A stretch of DNA of 64,000 nucleotides from Agrobacterium tumefaciens (GTDB taxonomy: Bacteria; Pseudomonadota; Alphaproteobacteria; Rhizobiales; Rhizobiaceae), in contig NZ_CP039904.1 of the NCBI RefSeq assembly GCF_005221385.1, positions 1,647,501 through 1,711,500 of the forward strand, written 5' to 3'. The translations under genes were made by a program, and so were the position numbers. How positions within the stretch are numbered: position 1 is the stretch's first letter; each line of letters starts with the position of its first letter. The notes below the pieces were generated by a model. It made no database searches and had not been told where the DNA came from. It saw only the letters and a program-made list of their open reading frames with translations. This document shows positions 16,917 through 26,032 of the stretch, piece after piece.

Positions 16917-17692
16917 CCCGGCAGCTCTTCATTCCGCTCACGCTTCTTCTCGTTGTCGGTTTCCTCATCGGGCCGTTCCTCATCATCGTTGCGGCCTCGT
17001 TTTCGGCCGGCGATACGCTCGCTTTTCCGCCGCAGGGCTTTTCGCTGAAATGGATCGCCAAGGTCTTCACGGTCGAAAGCTTCCGCGAAAGCTTTGCGAT
17101 GTCGATGTTCCTTGCCATCGGCGGCACGTTCACGGCGCTCATCCTCGGCATTCCCGCCTCTTACGCCATGTCGCGCTACAAGCTGCCCTTTGCCGAGACC
17201 GTGCGCACCATCGTTTCCGCGCCGATCATCGTGCCCGGCATCATCGTTGGTCTGGCGCTGCTGCGCTATTTCGTCGTGCCCTTCGGCATTGGCATCACGC
17301 TTGCTTTGTTTCTCGCCCACACAGCGCTCATCCTGCCCTATGCGGTCAGGGTCGTATCGGCCAGCCTCAACAATCTGCGCTCGGATATTGAGGAGGCGGC
17401 GGTGCTGCTCGGTTCGTCGCGCCTCGGCGCATTTTTCCGGGTGGTACTGCCCAATATTCGCGGCGGCATTCTCTCCGCCTTCATTCTCGGTTTCGTGACG
17501 AGCTTCAACCAGGTGCCGGTATCTCTGTTCCTGTCGGGCCCGGGCGTTCGCACGCTGCCCATCGACATGCTGGGTTACATGGAAATCGTCTTCGATCCTT
17601 CCGTGGCCGCACTCTCCTCGCTGCTCGCCTTCCTTTCCATCGGCATCGTCTTCATGGCCGAACGTTTTCTGGGGTTCTCCCGTTATGTCTGA
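16913..17692 (+). CDS. ABC transporter permease (PotC-like)
   Basis: This 259-residue membrane protein has about six hydrophobic segments and the EAA loop IEEAAVLLGSSRLGAFFRVVLP. It starts in a 4-nt overlap with the first permease and its end overlaps the ATPase start by 8 nt (ATGTCTGA), so the transporter subunits are translationally coupled. Confidence 0.9.
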   Translation: MTRQLFIPLTLLLVVGFLIGPFLIIVAASFSAGDTLAFPPQGFSLKWIAKVFTVESFRESFAMSMFLAIGGTFTALILGIPASYAMSRYKLPFAETVRTIVSAPIIVPGIIVGLALLRYFVVPFGIGITLALFLAHTALILPYAVRVVSASLNNLRSDIEEAAVLLGSSRLGAFFRVVLPNIRGGILSAFILGFVTSFNQVPVSLFLSGPGVRTLPIDMLGYMEIVFDPSVAALSSLLAFLSIGIVFMAERFLGFSRYV

Positions 17693-18710
17693 CGCAAATT
17701 ACCTTTCGCTCCAAAAAGTCTCGCTCGCTTATGGCAACAGCATCGCCGTCAAGGATCTCGATCTCGATATCCGCAAGGGCGAGCTGCTCGCCCTTCTCGG
17801 GCCTTCCGGCTGCGGCAAGACAACGACGATGCGCGCCATTGCCGGGCTGATGCCGGTGGCGGGCGGGCGCATCGATCTCGACGGGGCCGATATTACCCGC
17901 GTCGCGGCCAACAAGCGCGCCGTGGGTCTGGTGTTCCAGTCCTATGCGCTCTTCCCGCATCTGACGGTTTACGAAAACGTCGCCTTCGGTCTGAAACTCA
18001 AGGGCATGAGCGGCAAGGCGCTTGAGGACAAGGTCGCCTCCGGCCTGAAATCGGTGGGCTTGTCCAACTTCGCCTCCCGCAAGCCGGCCGAACTTTCCGG
18101 CGGCCAGCAGCAACGTGTCGCGCTGGCGCGCTCCATGGTCATGGAGCCCAAGGTGCTGCTGCTCGACGAGCCGCTTTCCAATCTCGATGCCCGTCTGCGG
18201 CTTGAAATGCGCACCGAATTGCAGCGTGTGCAGAAGGAAACCGGCGTGACGATGATCTTCGTCACCCACGACCAGATCGAGGCTTTGGCGCTGGCTGACC
18301 GCATTGTCGTCATGAAGGGCGGCAAGATCGAGCAGATCGGCACACCGGAGGAGATTTATAACGCACCGGTTTCCTCCTTCGTGGCTGACTTCGTCGGCTT
18401 TGAAAACATCTTCGCGCTGGAAGGCGGCGCGCTGAAAACCGCAAACGGCACAACACCGCTTCCCGGACCAGTCCCTTCAGCATCTGGACTGGCCTGGCGG
18501 CCGCGCATGGTCACCCTCGGTTCAGGTCCTTTCCAGGGAACCGTGCGCGGCACATCCTTTGCCGGCAACAGCCGCGAATATCTGCTGGATACGCCGCTCG
18601 GGCCCATCAAGGCGGAAACCGATGCGGCGCTTGCCGCGCATGTCATCGGTGATACGCTTGCCTTCGACCTGCCGGTCGAAAAGGCGGCAAGTCTCAAGGT
18701 GTTCAACTGA
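17685..18710 (+). CDS. ABC transporter ATPase (PotA-like, with C-terminal TOBE domain)
   Basis: This 341-residue ATPase has Walker A GPSGCGKTT (about residues 38-46), Q-loop VFQSYALFPH, signature LSGGQQQRVALARS, Walker [14 protein letters not shown] and switch His VTHDQIEALAL. The C-terminal third (from about residue 240) is a TOBE-type regulatory domain. It energises the two PotBC-like permeases just upstream. The nucleoside hydrolase gene starts 2 bp after its stop. Confidence 0.93.
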   Translation: MSDANYLSLQKVSLAYGNSIAVKDLDLDIRKGELLALLGPSGCGKTTTMRAIAGLMPVAGGRIDLDGADITRVAANKRAVGLVFQSYALFPHLTVYENVAFGLKLKGMSGKALEDKVASGLKSVGLSNFASRKPAELSGGQQQRVALARSMVMEPKVLLLDEPLSNLDARLRLEMRTELQRVQKETGVTMIFVTHDQIEALALADRIVVMKGGKIEQIGTPEEIYNAPVSSFVADFVGFENIFALEGGALKTANGTTPLPGPVPSASGLAWRPRMVTLGSGPFQGTVRGTSFAGNSREYLLDTPLGPIKAETDAALAAHVIGDTLAFDLPVEKAASLKVFN

Positions 18711-18712
18711 CC

Positions 18713-19633
18713 ATGGGTGTGTGGATCGATACCGATATGGGCTTCGATGACATTGCCGCCATATTGGTCGTGCAATCGTCCGGCCTTGCCATTGACGGCG
18801 TTTCGCTGGTGTTCGGCAATACGACGCTTCAGGCGGTCTGCGGCAATGCCGCAGGCGCCGTTGCCGCGTTCGGCTGGTCCATGCCGATCCATCAGGGCAG
18901 TGCCAAGCCCGTGCTCGGCGCGCTCGAAACCGCCCAGTCGATCCTTGGCGATAGCGGCATCCCGACTGTCGGCCAAAGCCTGCCGGATGCACCGGCATTG
19001 CCGAAAAGCGATGCCTTTGCCTCGCTCTGCGGCTGGCTGGAGGGGGAAGGCGAAAAGCGCATTCTGGCGCTTGGCCCGCTCACCAATATCGCCGCGCTTT
19101 GCCTTGCCCGGCCGGATCTTGCCGCCCGAATTTCTGACCTCACCTGGATGGGTGGCGGTCTGACCAGCGGCAACCATACCGCATCGGCCGAATTCAACGC
19201 CTTTGCCGATCCCGAGGCGCTGGCCATCGTGCTCTCCCACGGCCTGCCGCTGCGCATGGTCGATCTGGACGCCTGCCGCAAGGTCACCGCCTCGCCGGTC
19301 GATGTGCTGCCGATCCGCAATGCCGGCGGTAAAAACGCTGCGCTGATTGCCGATCTGCTGGAAGGTTTCATCGGCATCGCCACCAGCCGTGGCCGAGCCG
19401 CCATGGCGCTTTATGATCCTGTGGCCGCCGTTGCCTTCACGTCCGGTCTCATCGGCTGGCGGCAGGCGCGGATCGATATTGAGCTTCATTCCGCCTTGAC
19501 CCGAGGCAGAACGGTGGTCGAGGGGCGTGCCGACAAGGTGGAAACCTTTAATGCGCACTTCGCCGAAACCGTTGATGCTGAAGGCACAAAGGTTGCCGTT
19601 CTCGAGTCATTACGCCGGGAGGCCGCCCGATGA
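18713..19633 (+). CDS. Inosine-uridine-preferring nucleoside hydrolase family protein
   Basis: This 306-residue enzyme of the IUNH family hydrolyses the N-glycosidic bond of ribonucleosides to base plus ribose. The N-terminal metal-binding motif is IDTDMGFDD (family DTDxGxDD). GPLTNIA and a NAFADPEA segment further support the family. In the C-terminal active-site region the usual His-Asp pair reads Tyr-Asp (ALYDPVAAV), so substrate preference may differ from classical inosine/uridine hydrolases. It sits between the ABC importer genes and adenine deaminase, with a 4-nt overlap to the latter. Confidence 0.88.
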   Translation: MGVWIDTDMGFDDIAAILVVQSSGLAIDGVSLVFGNTTLQAVCGNAAGAVAAFGWSMPIHQGSAKPVLGALETAQSILGDSGIPTVGQSLPDAPALPKSDAFASLCGWLEGEGEKRILALGPLTNIAALCLARPDLAARISDLTWMGGGLTSGNHTASAEFNAFADPEALAIVLSHGLPLRMVDLDACRKVTASPVDVLPIRNAGGKNAALIADLLEGFIGIATSRGRAAMALYDPVAAVAFTSGLIGWRQARIDIELHSALTRGRTVVEGRADKVETFNAHFAETVDAEGTKVAVLESLRREAAR

Positions 19634-21423
19634 GTGCGCAATTCCCGATACGAGAGCCGGCTGATCTTGCTGATGATGCACTGCGCACCCACGCGGTTGC
19701 CGCTGCGCGCGGTGACCAGCCTTTCGACGTCCTCATCACCGGCGGAACATTGGTGGATGTGGTGACGGGAGAGCTTCGCGCCGCCGATATTGGCATTGTC
19801 GGCCCGCTGATCGCCAGCGTCCATGAGCCCGCAAGCCGCAGCGACGCCGCAAGCATCATCGATGCTGCCGGTGCTTTTGTCTCGCCCGGCCTCATCGACA
19901 CACATATGCATATCGAAAGCTCGATGGTCACACCGGCCGCCTATGCGGCGGCGGTGGTCGTCCGCGGTGTTACCACCATCGTCTGGGACCCGCATGAATT
20001 CGGCAATGTGCACGGTGTCGATGGTGTCCGTTGGGCGGCGAAGGCAATCGAAAACCTGCCATTGCGCGCCATTCTGCTCGCACCTTCCTGCGTGCCATCA
20101 GCTCCGGGGCTGGAGCGCGGCGGTGCGGATTTCGATGCCACCATTCTCGCCGATATATTGTCGTGGCCGCAGGTCGGCGGCGTTGCGGAAATCATGAACA
20201 TGCGCGGCGTCATCGAGCGCGATCCGCGCATGAGCGGCATCGTACAGGCCGGGCTTGTCTCCGGCAAACTGGTCTGCGGCCATGCCCGCGGCCTGAAAGA
20301 TGCCGATCTCAACGCCTTCATGGCGGCGGGCGTTTCTTCCGATCACGAGCTGGTCTCGGGCGAAGACCTGATGGCGAAACTGCGGGCAGGAATGACCATT
20401 GAGCTGCGCGGCTCGCATGACCATCTTCTGCCGGAATTCGTGGAAGCGCTGAACGCGCTCGGCCACCTGCCGCAGACGGTGACGCTATGCACCGACGATG
20501 TGTTCCCGGATGACCTGCTGCAGGGCGGTGGGCTTGACGATGTGGTGCGCCGCCTTGTCCGTTATGGCCTGAAGCCCGAATGGGCGCTGCGCGCCGCAAC
20601 GCTCAATGCCGCGCAAAGGCTCGGCCGTGCCGATCTCGGCCTCATTGCCGCCGGCCGTCGCGCCGATATCGTCGTCTTTGAGGATTTGAGCGACTTTGCG
20701 GCCCGCCAGGTGATCGCGAATGGCAGGGCTGTCGCTGAAGGCGGCCGCATGCTTGTGGATATCCCTGCCTGCCACGCAACCGCGCTCGAAGGCTCGATGA
20801 AGCTGCCGCTTCGCGAACCCGATGATTTCCGGGTTGCATCCAAAGGCGCGAAGGTGCGCCTCGCCACCATCGACCGCCCGCGCTTCACCCAATGGGGAGA
20901 AACGGAGGCTGCGGTAAAAGACGGTTTCGTTATTCCGCCCGAAGGCGCGACGATGATTTCCGTCACCCATCGCCACGGCATGGCCGAGCCGATCACCAGA
21001 ACCGGCTTCCTCACCGGCTGGGGAAACTGGAACGGCGCCTTCGCCACTACCGTCTCGCACGACAGCCACAACCTCACCGTTTTCGGCGGCAATGCCGAGG
21101 ACATGGCGCTCGCCGCCAATGCAGTGATAAAGGCAGGCGGCGGCATGGCTGTCGCCTCCGAAGGCAAGGTGACTGCGCTGCTTTCGCTCCCGCTCTCCGG
21201 CCTCGTTTCCGATGCCCCGCTTGAAGACGTGGCAAAGGCTTTCGAAGAGTTGCGCGAAGCCGTCGGCAGGGTGGTGGAATGGCAGCCGCCCTATCTCGTC
21301 TTCAAGGCCTGCTTCGGCGCCACGCTCGCCTGCAATATCGGCCCGCACCAGACGGATATGGGCATTGCCGATGTGTTGACGGGCAACGTGATGGAAAGCC
21401 CGGTGATTGCCGTTCTCGAATAG
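19630..21423 (+). CDS. ade: Adenine deaminase
   Basis: This 597-residue metal-dependent amidohydrolase converts adenine to hypoxanthine and ammonia. The signature metal motif is GLIDTHMHIESSM (about residues 92-104), followed by VVVRGVTTIVWDPHEFGNVHG. The central part has HARGLKDADLNAFMAAG and CTDDVFPDDL. The C-terminal Ade domain contains HRHG, GNWNGAFATTVSHDSHN and GGGMAV. Length matches the family. Its ATG overlaps the nucleoside hydrolase stop. Together the enzymes would turn imported adenosine into ribose and hypoxanthine. Confidence 0.95.
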   Translation: MSAQFPIREPADLADDALRTHAVAAARGDQPFDVLITGGTLVDVVTGELRAADIGIVGPLIASVHEPASRSDAASIIDAAGAFVSPGLIDTHMHIESSMVTPAAYAAAVVVRGVTTIVWDPHEFGNVHGVDGVRWAAKAIENLPLRAILLAPSCVPSAPGLERGGADFDATILADILSWPQVGGVAEIMNMRGVIERDPRMSGIVQAGLVSGKLVCGHARGLKDADLNAFMAAGVSSDHELVSGEDLMAKLRAGMTIELRGSHDHLLPEFVEALNALGHLPQTVTLCTDDVFPDDLLQGGGLDDVVRRLVRYGLKPEWALRAATLNAAQRLGRADLGLIAAGRRADIVVFEDLSDFAARQVIANGRAVAEGGRMLVDIPACHATALEGSMKLPLREPDDFRVASKGAKVRLATIDRPRFTQWGETEAAVKDGFVIPPEGATMISVTHRHGMAEPITRTGFLTGWGNWNGAFATTVSHDSHNLTVFGGNAEDMALAANAVIKAGGGMAVASEGKVTALLSLPLSGLVSDAPLEDVAKAFEELREAVGRVVEWQPPYLVFKACFGATLACNIGPHQTDMGIADVLTGNVMESPVIAVLE

Positions 21424-21428
21424 CGGCG

Positions 21429-21444
21429 GCCCGCATCTGCGGGC
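21429..21444. terminator. Short GC hairpin between convergent ade and LysR genes
   Basis: GCCCGC / GCGGGC (6 bp, 4-nt loop) lies 6 bp after the ade stop, followed by TGCGATTTATT, a weak T-rich tail. Plausible terminator for the purine operon. Confidence 0.5.
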
Positions 21445-21450
21445 TGCGAT

Positions 21451-22374
21451 TTATTCGACGCCGGTCACGTCAGGCGTCTGTGTTTCGCGCGCGGCAATGC
21501 GCGCTGCCAACACGAAATTCTTCACCACCGGCGATGTCGTTCCGCGCCGATAGGCCAGCGATATGGAAAGCCGTGGCGGCGGGCCGCTGGAGGGAAGCAG
21601 GATGATGTTCTGCATCTTGACCTGCGCGACGGATTCCGGAAGGAGGGAAACCCCGAGTTCGGCCGCGACCAGCGACAATATCGAGGCGATTTGCGGTGCC
21701 GCCGGCCCGAGGCGCGGCGTGAAACCGGCCTCCTGGCAGGCTTTTATCGATGCATCATGAAGGCTGGTGCCGACGTTGCGTGGCGTCAGAATGAAAGGGT
21801 CGTCGCGCAATTCCATCAGGTCTATGGCGGTGCCGCGCCGCGCGAGCGGATGGGATGCCGGCAGGGCGACCAGAAGCGGTTCGTCGGTGAGCACTTCCTC
21901 AAGCAATGTATCGGGGTCGGATTGAGAAGGGCGCAAAAGCGCCACGTCCAGCCGATCTTCGAGCAGGGCCGGCGTCAACGCCAGGGCGGCTGCCTCCATC
22001 ACCTGAAGTTCCACGTCGGGATATTGGCGCCTGTAGGTGCGGATGCAGGCCGGAACCAGAGGATTGAGCGCCGCCGTGCCGGTAACGCCTATTCTCAGAA
22101 TGCCGGTTTCACCGGCCGCCGCCCTGCGTGCGAGCCGGACACCTTCGCCCACCTGATGCGGAATATGGGTCACCGCAGCACGAAAGGCATGGCCCGCCGG
22201 TGTCAGTTCCGCGCCATGCGCGAGACGCCGGAATAGCCGCACGCCGATTTCCTGTTCCAGAACCTTTATCTGCTGGCTGAGCGGTGGCTGCGCGATTCCC
22301 AGATGTTCTGCCGCCCGCGTAAAACTGCCTTCATTGGCGATGGCCAGAAAATAGCGGATGTGCCTGAGTTCCAT
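21451..22374 (-). CDS. LysR-family transcriptional regulator
   Basis: This 307-residue protein has an N-terminal winged helix MELRHIRYFLAIANEGSFTR..., with the helix-turn-helix AAEHLGIAQPPLSQQIKVLE, and a C-terminal effector domain (GILRIGVTGTAALNPLVPACI). The start at 22374 matches family alignment (MELRHIRYF); an ATG 12 codons upstream is also open. It resembles the BenM/CatR subgroup. It is divergent from an MFS transporter gene with a 92-bp spacer, its probable target. Confidence 0.88.
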   Translation of the reverse strand: MELRHIRYFLAIANEGSFTRAAEHLGIAQPPLSQQIKVLEQEIGVRLFRRLAHGAELTPAGHAFRAAVTHIPHQVGEGVRLARRAAAGETGILRIGVTGTAALNPLVPACIRTYRRQYPDVELQVMEAAALALTPALLEDRLDVALLRPSQSDPDTLLEEVLTDEPLLVALPASHPLARRGTAIDLMELRDDPFILTPRNVGTSLHDASIKACQEAGFTPRLGPAAPQIASILSLVAAELGVSLLPESVAQVKMQNIILLPSSGPPPRLSISLAYRRGTTSPVVKNFVLAARIAARETQTPDVTGVE

Positions 22375-22466
22375 GATATTAGATCCAGATATGATGGGAA
22401 CGCCTTCCATATATTAGAATGAAAGACAAAGCTGCGCTATAGCTGGGAGCGAAAAGGACAAACCCG

Positions 22467-23723
22467 ATGCGCCAGCTCAAAAAACAGGATTTCACCCCGC
22501 CGATCGTCAAGACGGAGGAGCCGCCGGATGTGCTCTGGATACGGCAGGGAAGCCGCCAGTTTCGCCGGGCGAGCTGGGCGCTTTTCCTCGCGGGCTTCGC
22601 CAGCTTTTCGCTGATCTATTGCGTGCAGCCGCTCTTGCCGGAATTTCCGGCGGAATTCGGCATCAACCCTGCAACCGCATCGCTCGCTTTGTCGCTGACG
22701 ACCGGAACGCTTGCCTTCGCCATTCTTCTCAGCGGGGCCTTTGCCCAGCTCTTCACCCGCCGAAATCTGATGTTCGTTTCGATGATGCTGGCCGCCATCG
22801 CCAATATTATCGCAGCAAGCACGCAAGGATGGGCATGGCTGCTTGCTGCCCGCGCGCTGGAAGGCTTCGTGCTCGGCGGCGTGCCGGCCGTCGCCATGGC
22901 TTATCTAGCCGAGGAGATCGAACCTTCCAGTCTCGGCAAGGCAATGGGGCTTTATGTCGGCGGCACGGCCTTCGGTTCCATGGCGGGACGCGTCGGCATG
23001 GGGCTGGTGTCCGCTTATACCTCCTGGCAGGTGGCAATGTATGCGTTGGGGGCGGTCTGCATCCTCGCGGCCATCGGCTTCCTGCTGCTGCTTCCGCCCT
23101 CGCGGAATTTCCGGCCGCAGCACATGCCGCTTAAAAATCATCTGAGAATATGGGCGCAACATCTTGGAAACCCGGAACTTCGGCGGTTCTATTTCCTCGG
23201 CGCGATGCTGACGAGCGTGTTCACCACCGTTTTCAACTATTGCGCCTTTCGCCTCGTCGCGCCGCCTTACGAATTGGGCCGCACGGCCGTCAGCATGATT
23301 TTCCTGACCTTCGCCTTGGGCATCGTCGCATCCTCCTATGGCGGCGCGCTGGTAGACCGGTTCAGCCGGCGGATCATGCTGGTGGTCGCCTTTTCCACCA
23401 TCCTTGCCGGTATCCTGCTGACCTTCGCCTCCAGCATCGTCCTCATCGTGGCAGGGATTGCGGCGATAACCGTCGGATTTTTCATCGGGCATTCGGCCGC
23501 CAGCAGCGGTGTCGGCGCCAATGCGGGCGCCGCCAAAAGCCATGCTTCCGCGCTTTATCTGCTGTTTTATTATTGCGGAGCGAGCATCACCGGCTGGGTC
23601 GGCGGCTGGTTCTGGATCCATGCCGGCTGGCCCGGCATCATGGCCATCACCGCCGGCTGCGCGCTTGCCGGAATTTTCGCCAGCCTGGCCCGACCGGGCG
23701 CACGGCGCGCCCGGATCGTCTGA
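22467..23723 (+). CDS. MFS transporter (YnfM/arabinose-efflux-like)
   Basis: This 418-residue protein has about 12 transmembrane segments after a 32-residue cytoplasmic N-terminus. The first-loop region GAFAQLFTRRNLM and the later GALVDRFSRRIM match the two MFS half-signatures; LYLLFYYCGASITGWVGGWFW resembles the YnfM subgroup. Substrate is unknown; efflux of a small organic compound under control of the divergent LysR gene is the usual arrangement. Confidence 0.88.
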   Translation: MRQLKKQDFTPPIVKTEEPPDVLWIRQGSRQFRRASWALFLAGFASFSLIYCVQPLLPEFPAEFGINPATASLALSLTTGTLAFAILLSGAFAQLFTRRNLMFVSMMLAAIANIIAASTQGWAWLLAARALEGFVLGGVPAVAMAYLAEEIEPSSLGKAMGLYVGGTAFGSMAGRVGMGLVSAYTSWQVAMYALGAVCILAAIGFLLLLPPSRNFRPQHMPLKNHLRIWAQHLGNPELRRFYFLGAMLTSVFTTVFNYCAFRLVAPPYELGRTAVSMIFLTFALGIVASSYGGALVDRFSRRIMLVVAFSTILAGILLTFASSIVLIVAGIAAITVGFFIGHSAASSGVGANAGAAKSHASALYLLFYYCGASITGWVGGWFWIHAGWPGIMAITAGCALAGIFASLARPGARRARIV

Positions 23724-23735
23724 GGGCCGTCGCCA

Positions 23736-24908
23736 TCACTCCGCCGCCAGTTCCTGCTCCACCAGCGTTGCCCAGAACGCCACGCCCGGCACGATGGCCG
23801 CATCGTTGAAGTCGTAGGAGGTGTTGTGGTGCAGCGCGCCATCCACTGCCGGGCCGTTGCCCAGCCAGACATAGCAACCGGGAGCTTCGCCCGCGAAGAA
23901 AGCGAAGTCGTCGCCGGCGGTCGAGGGCGGGAAGGCGGTGCGGGCCTTGGTGCCGAACACTGTTTTTGCGGCCCTCAGCGCCCGTTTCGTCGCATCCGCC
24001 TCGTTGATGACGGGTGGAATGCGGCGGATGAATTCGTAATGCGCCTCGATGCCGAACATCGCCGCCGTGCCCTTCGCCAGCCTGCCGATTTCCGCTTCGA
24101 GCTGGTCGCGCACGTCAGCCGCATAAGCGCGCGCCGTGCCGCCGATTTCGACGAGATCGGGAATGACGTTGAGCGCCTTCGGGTCGCCCGCCTGCACCGA
24201 GCAGGCGCTGACCACAGCGGGTTGCAGCGGATCGACGACGCGGCCGACGATGGTTTGCAGTGAGGCGAGGAAGGTGCCCGCCGCCGTTATGGGGTCACGG
24301 CCGAGATGTGGCTTGGCGCCATGGGTGCCGATGCCCTTGAAGGTCACGCGCCAGCTATCGGAAGAGGCAAGCTGCGGGCCTTCCACCACCGCCATCTCGT
24401 CGATGGCTAACCCCGGCATATTGTGCAGGCCATAAACGGCATCGCAGGGGAACAGCGAGAAAAGCCCGTCCTCCACCATTTTTTTCGCGCCACCACGGCC
24501 TTCTTCGGCCGGCTGGAAGATGAAATGCACGGTGCCGGAAAAATCGCGGGTCTTTGCGAGATAGCGTGCAGCACCCAGCAGCATGGCGGTGTGGCCATCA
24601 TGGCCGCAGGCATGCATCTTGCCGGGAAATTTCGATTTATAGGGCCTGTCGGGCATTTCCGGCATGGCAAGCGCATCCATGTCGGCACGCAGGCCGATGC
24701 TGCGGGTGCCGTTGCCCACCTGCAGGGTGCCAACGACGCCGGTGCCGCCAAGACCACGATGCACCTTCAGCCCGGCCCGTTCCAGAAGGTCAGCGACGAT
24801 GGCGCTGGTTCTCTCCTCTTCGAAACCCAGTTCCGGATGCGCGTGCAGATCGTGGCGAAGCTCCGTCAGGAATGGCAGGTCCTCACCGATCCGGTCCAGC
24901 AGTCTCAT
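23736..24908 (-). CDS. M20-family amidohydrolase (hippurate hydrolase/IAA-amino acid hydrolase type)
   Basis: This 390-residue metallo-amidohydrolase has RHDLHAHPELGFEE near the N-terminus, GLRADMDALAMPE, metal motif MHACGHDGHTAMLLGAA, FQPAEEGRGGAKKMVEDG with the catalytic Glu pair, and a C-terminal GDDFAFF. It should hydrolyse N-acylated amino acids. The start at 24908 gives the normal family length with AAGGAC upstream; the frame is open further upstream without family sequence. It stands alone on the minus strand, convergent with the MFS gene. Substrate is unknown. Confidence 0.88.
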   Translation of the reverse strand: MRLLDRIGEDLPFLTELRHDLHAHPELGFEEERTSAIVADLLERAGLKVHRGLGGTGVVGTLQVGNGTRSIGLRADMDALAMPEMPDRPYKSKFPGKMHACGHDGHTAMLLGAARYLAKTRDFSGTVHFIFQPAEEGRGGAKKMVEDGLFSLFPCDAVYGLHNMPGLAIDEMAVVEGPQLASSDSWRVTFKGIGTHGAKPHLGRDPITAAGTFLASLQTIVGRVVDPLQPAVVSACSVQAGDPKALNVIPDLVEIGGTARAYAADVRDQLEAEIGRLAKGTAAMFGIEAHYEFIRRIPPVINEADATKRALRAAKTVFGTKARTAFPPSTAGDDFAFFAGEAPGCYVWLGNGPAVDGALHHNTSYDFNDAAIVPGVAFWATLVEQELAAE

Positions 24909-25119
24909 GGGCAGCTTGTCCTTGAATATGGGAAAAACCCGAGTCATAGGTGGGTTCGTCCGAATGCCTGTTGCTTTGTTTCCTTCTAGCTGAAAAAGCC
25001 AATGAAATGAACCCGCCGCATGTGTGCGGTTGCTGAAATGCTGAATATGCCGAACGGGGTTGGCGTGGCTGAAAAAACCGCGTCCGCTTTGCGCCATCCC
25101 GGTCCCGAAAGGAAAACCG

Positions 25120-25827
25120 ATGCCGTCATCCGCATCGCCCGATACCCAGTCCCCGGCCGCTCCTCATGAGTTCTGGCAGGCGATAGCCGCTCCCCGCACA
25201 TTTGAAACGGCCGGGCCACATTCCACCTTCTTTCCTGCAGTACTCGATGACGGAAGGCAGATTTGCCTGCCGATAAGGCCGCTCGCGGATGGTGAACATG
25301 CGCTTGCCTCGCTCATCGTCAATCAGGCGTCTTTTGAGGTGCTTGAAGTGCTTGCGGCTGATCTTGCCCGCAAGCTTTCCACCTTCGAGCCGGATGTCGT
25401 CATCGGCCTGCCGACGCTGGGGTTGACGCTTGCCGCCGCCGTTGCCCGCCATCTTGGCCATTCCCGTTACGTGCCGCTCGGCACGTCGCGCAAATTCTGG
25501 TATCTGGAGGAGCTGTCGGTGCCCATGTCCTCCATCACCACCAAACAGGAAAAGCGGCTTTATATCGATCCGCGCATGTTGCCGCTCATCGAGGGCAGGC
25601 GGGTGGCTCTGGTGGATGATGTCATCTCCAGCGGCAGTTCCATCATTTCAGGTCTTTCACTTCTCGCGTCGTCCGGTATTCAGCCGGTTGTCATCGGTGC
25701 GGCCATGCTGCAATCGGATCGCTGGCGGCAGAAAATCGCCGCTTTCGGGCCGGAATGGCCGGAGCGGGTGAGAGGTGTTTTCACCACGCCGCTGTTGACG
25801 AAAGCGCATGACGGCTGGCTGGCTTGA
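25120..25827 (+). CDS. Phosphoribosyltransferase-fold protein
   Basis: This 235-residue protein has the PRPP-binding signature VALVDDVISSGSSI (about residues 178-191) preceded by VVIGLPTLGLTLAAAVARHLG, as in adenine/xanthine-type phosphoribosyltransferases. AAAGGA lies before the ATG at 25120, which is preferred over an earlier in-frame ATG at 25060. It is not directly linked to the purine operon upstream, and whether it salvages a base or regulates by binding PRPP cannot be told. Confidence 0.8.
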   Translation: MPSSASPDTQSPAAPHEFWQAIAAPRTFETAGPHSTFFPAVLDDGRQICLPIRPLADGEHALASLIVNQASFEVLEVLAADLARKLSTFEPDVVIGLPTLGLTLAAAVARHLGHSRYVPLGTSRKFWYLEELSVPMSSITTKQEKRLYIDPRMLPLIEGRRVALVDDVISSGSSIISGLSLLASSGIQPVVIGAAMLQSDRWRQKIAAFGPEWPERVRGVFTTPLLTKAHDGWLA

Positions 25828-26032
25828 CGTTGCGCAAATTCCGGCAAAACGCAAGTGGTGATAATTTCATCATTGCCTAATTTGCGTCTTGCGAAGCTGC
25901 GAGAGATCGTCCTAAGATCACCTTCGACAGATTATAGCGCTCGGCGAAAAACGCGCCGATTTGCTTTCGTTCGGTGTCATTCCGGCGTCTGCCCGCCCCC
26001 TTTGGTTTTGCCGCTTACTGGAATTTCTTCCC

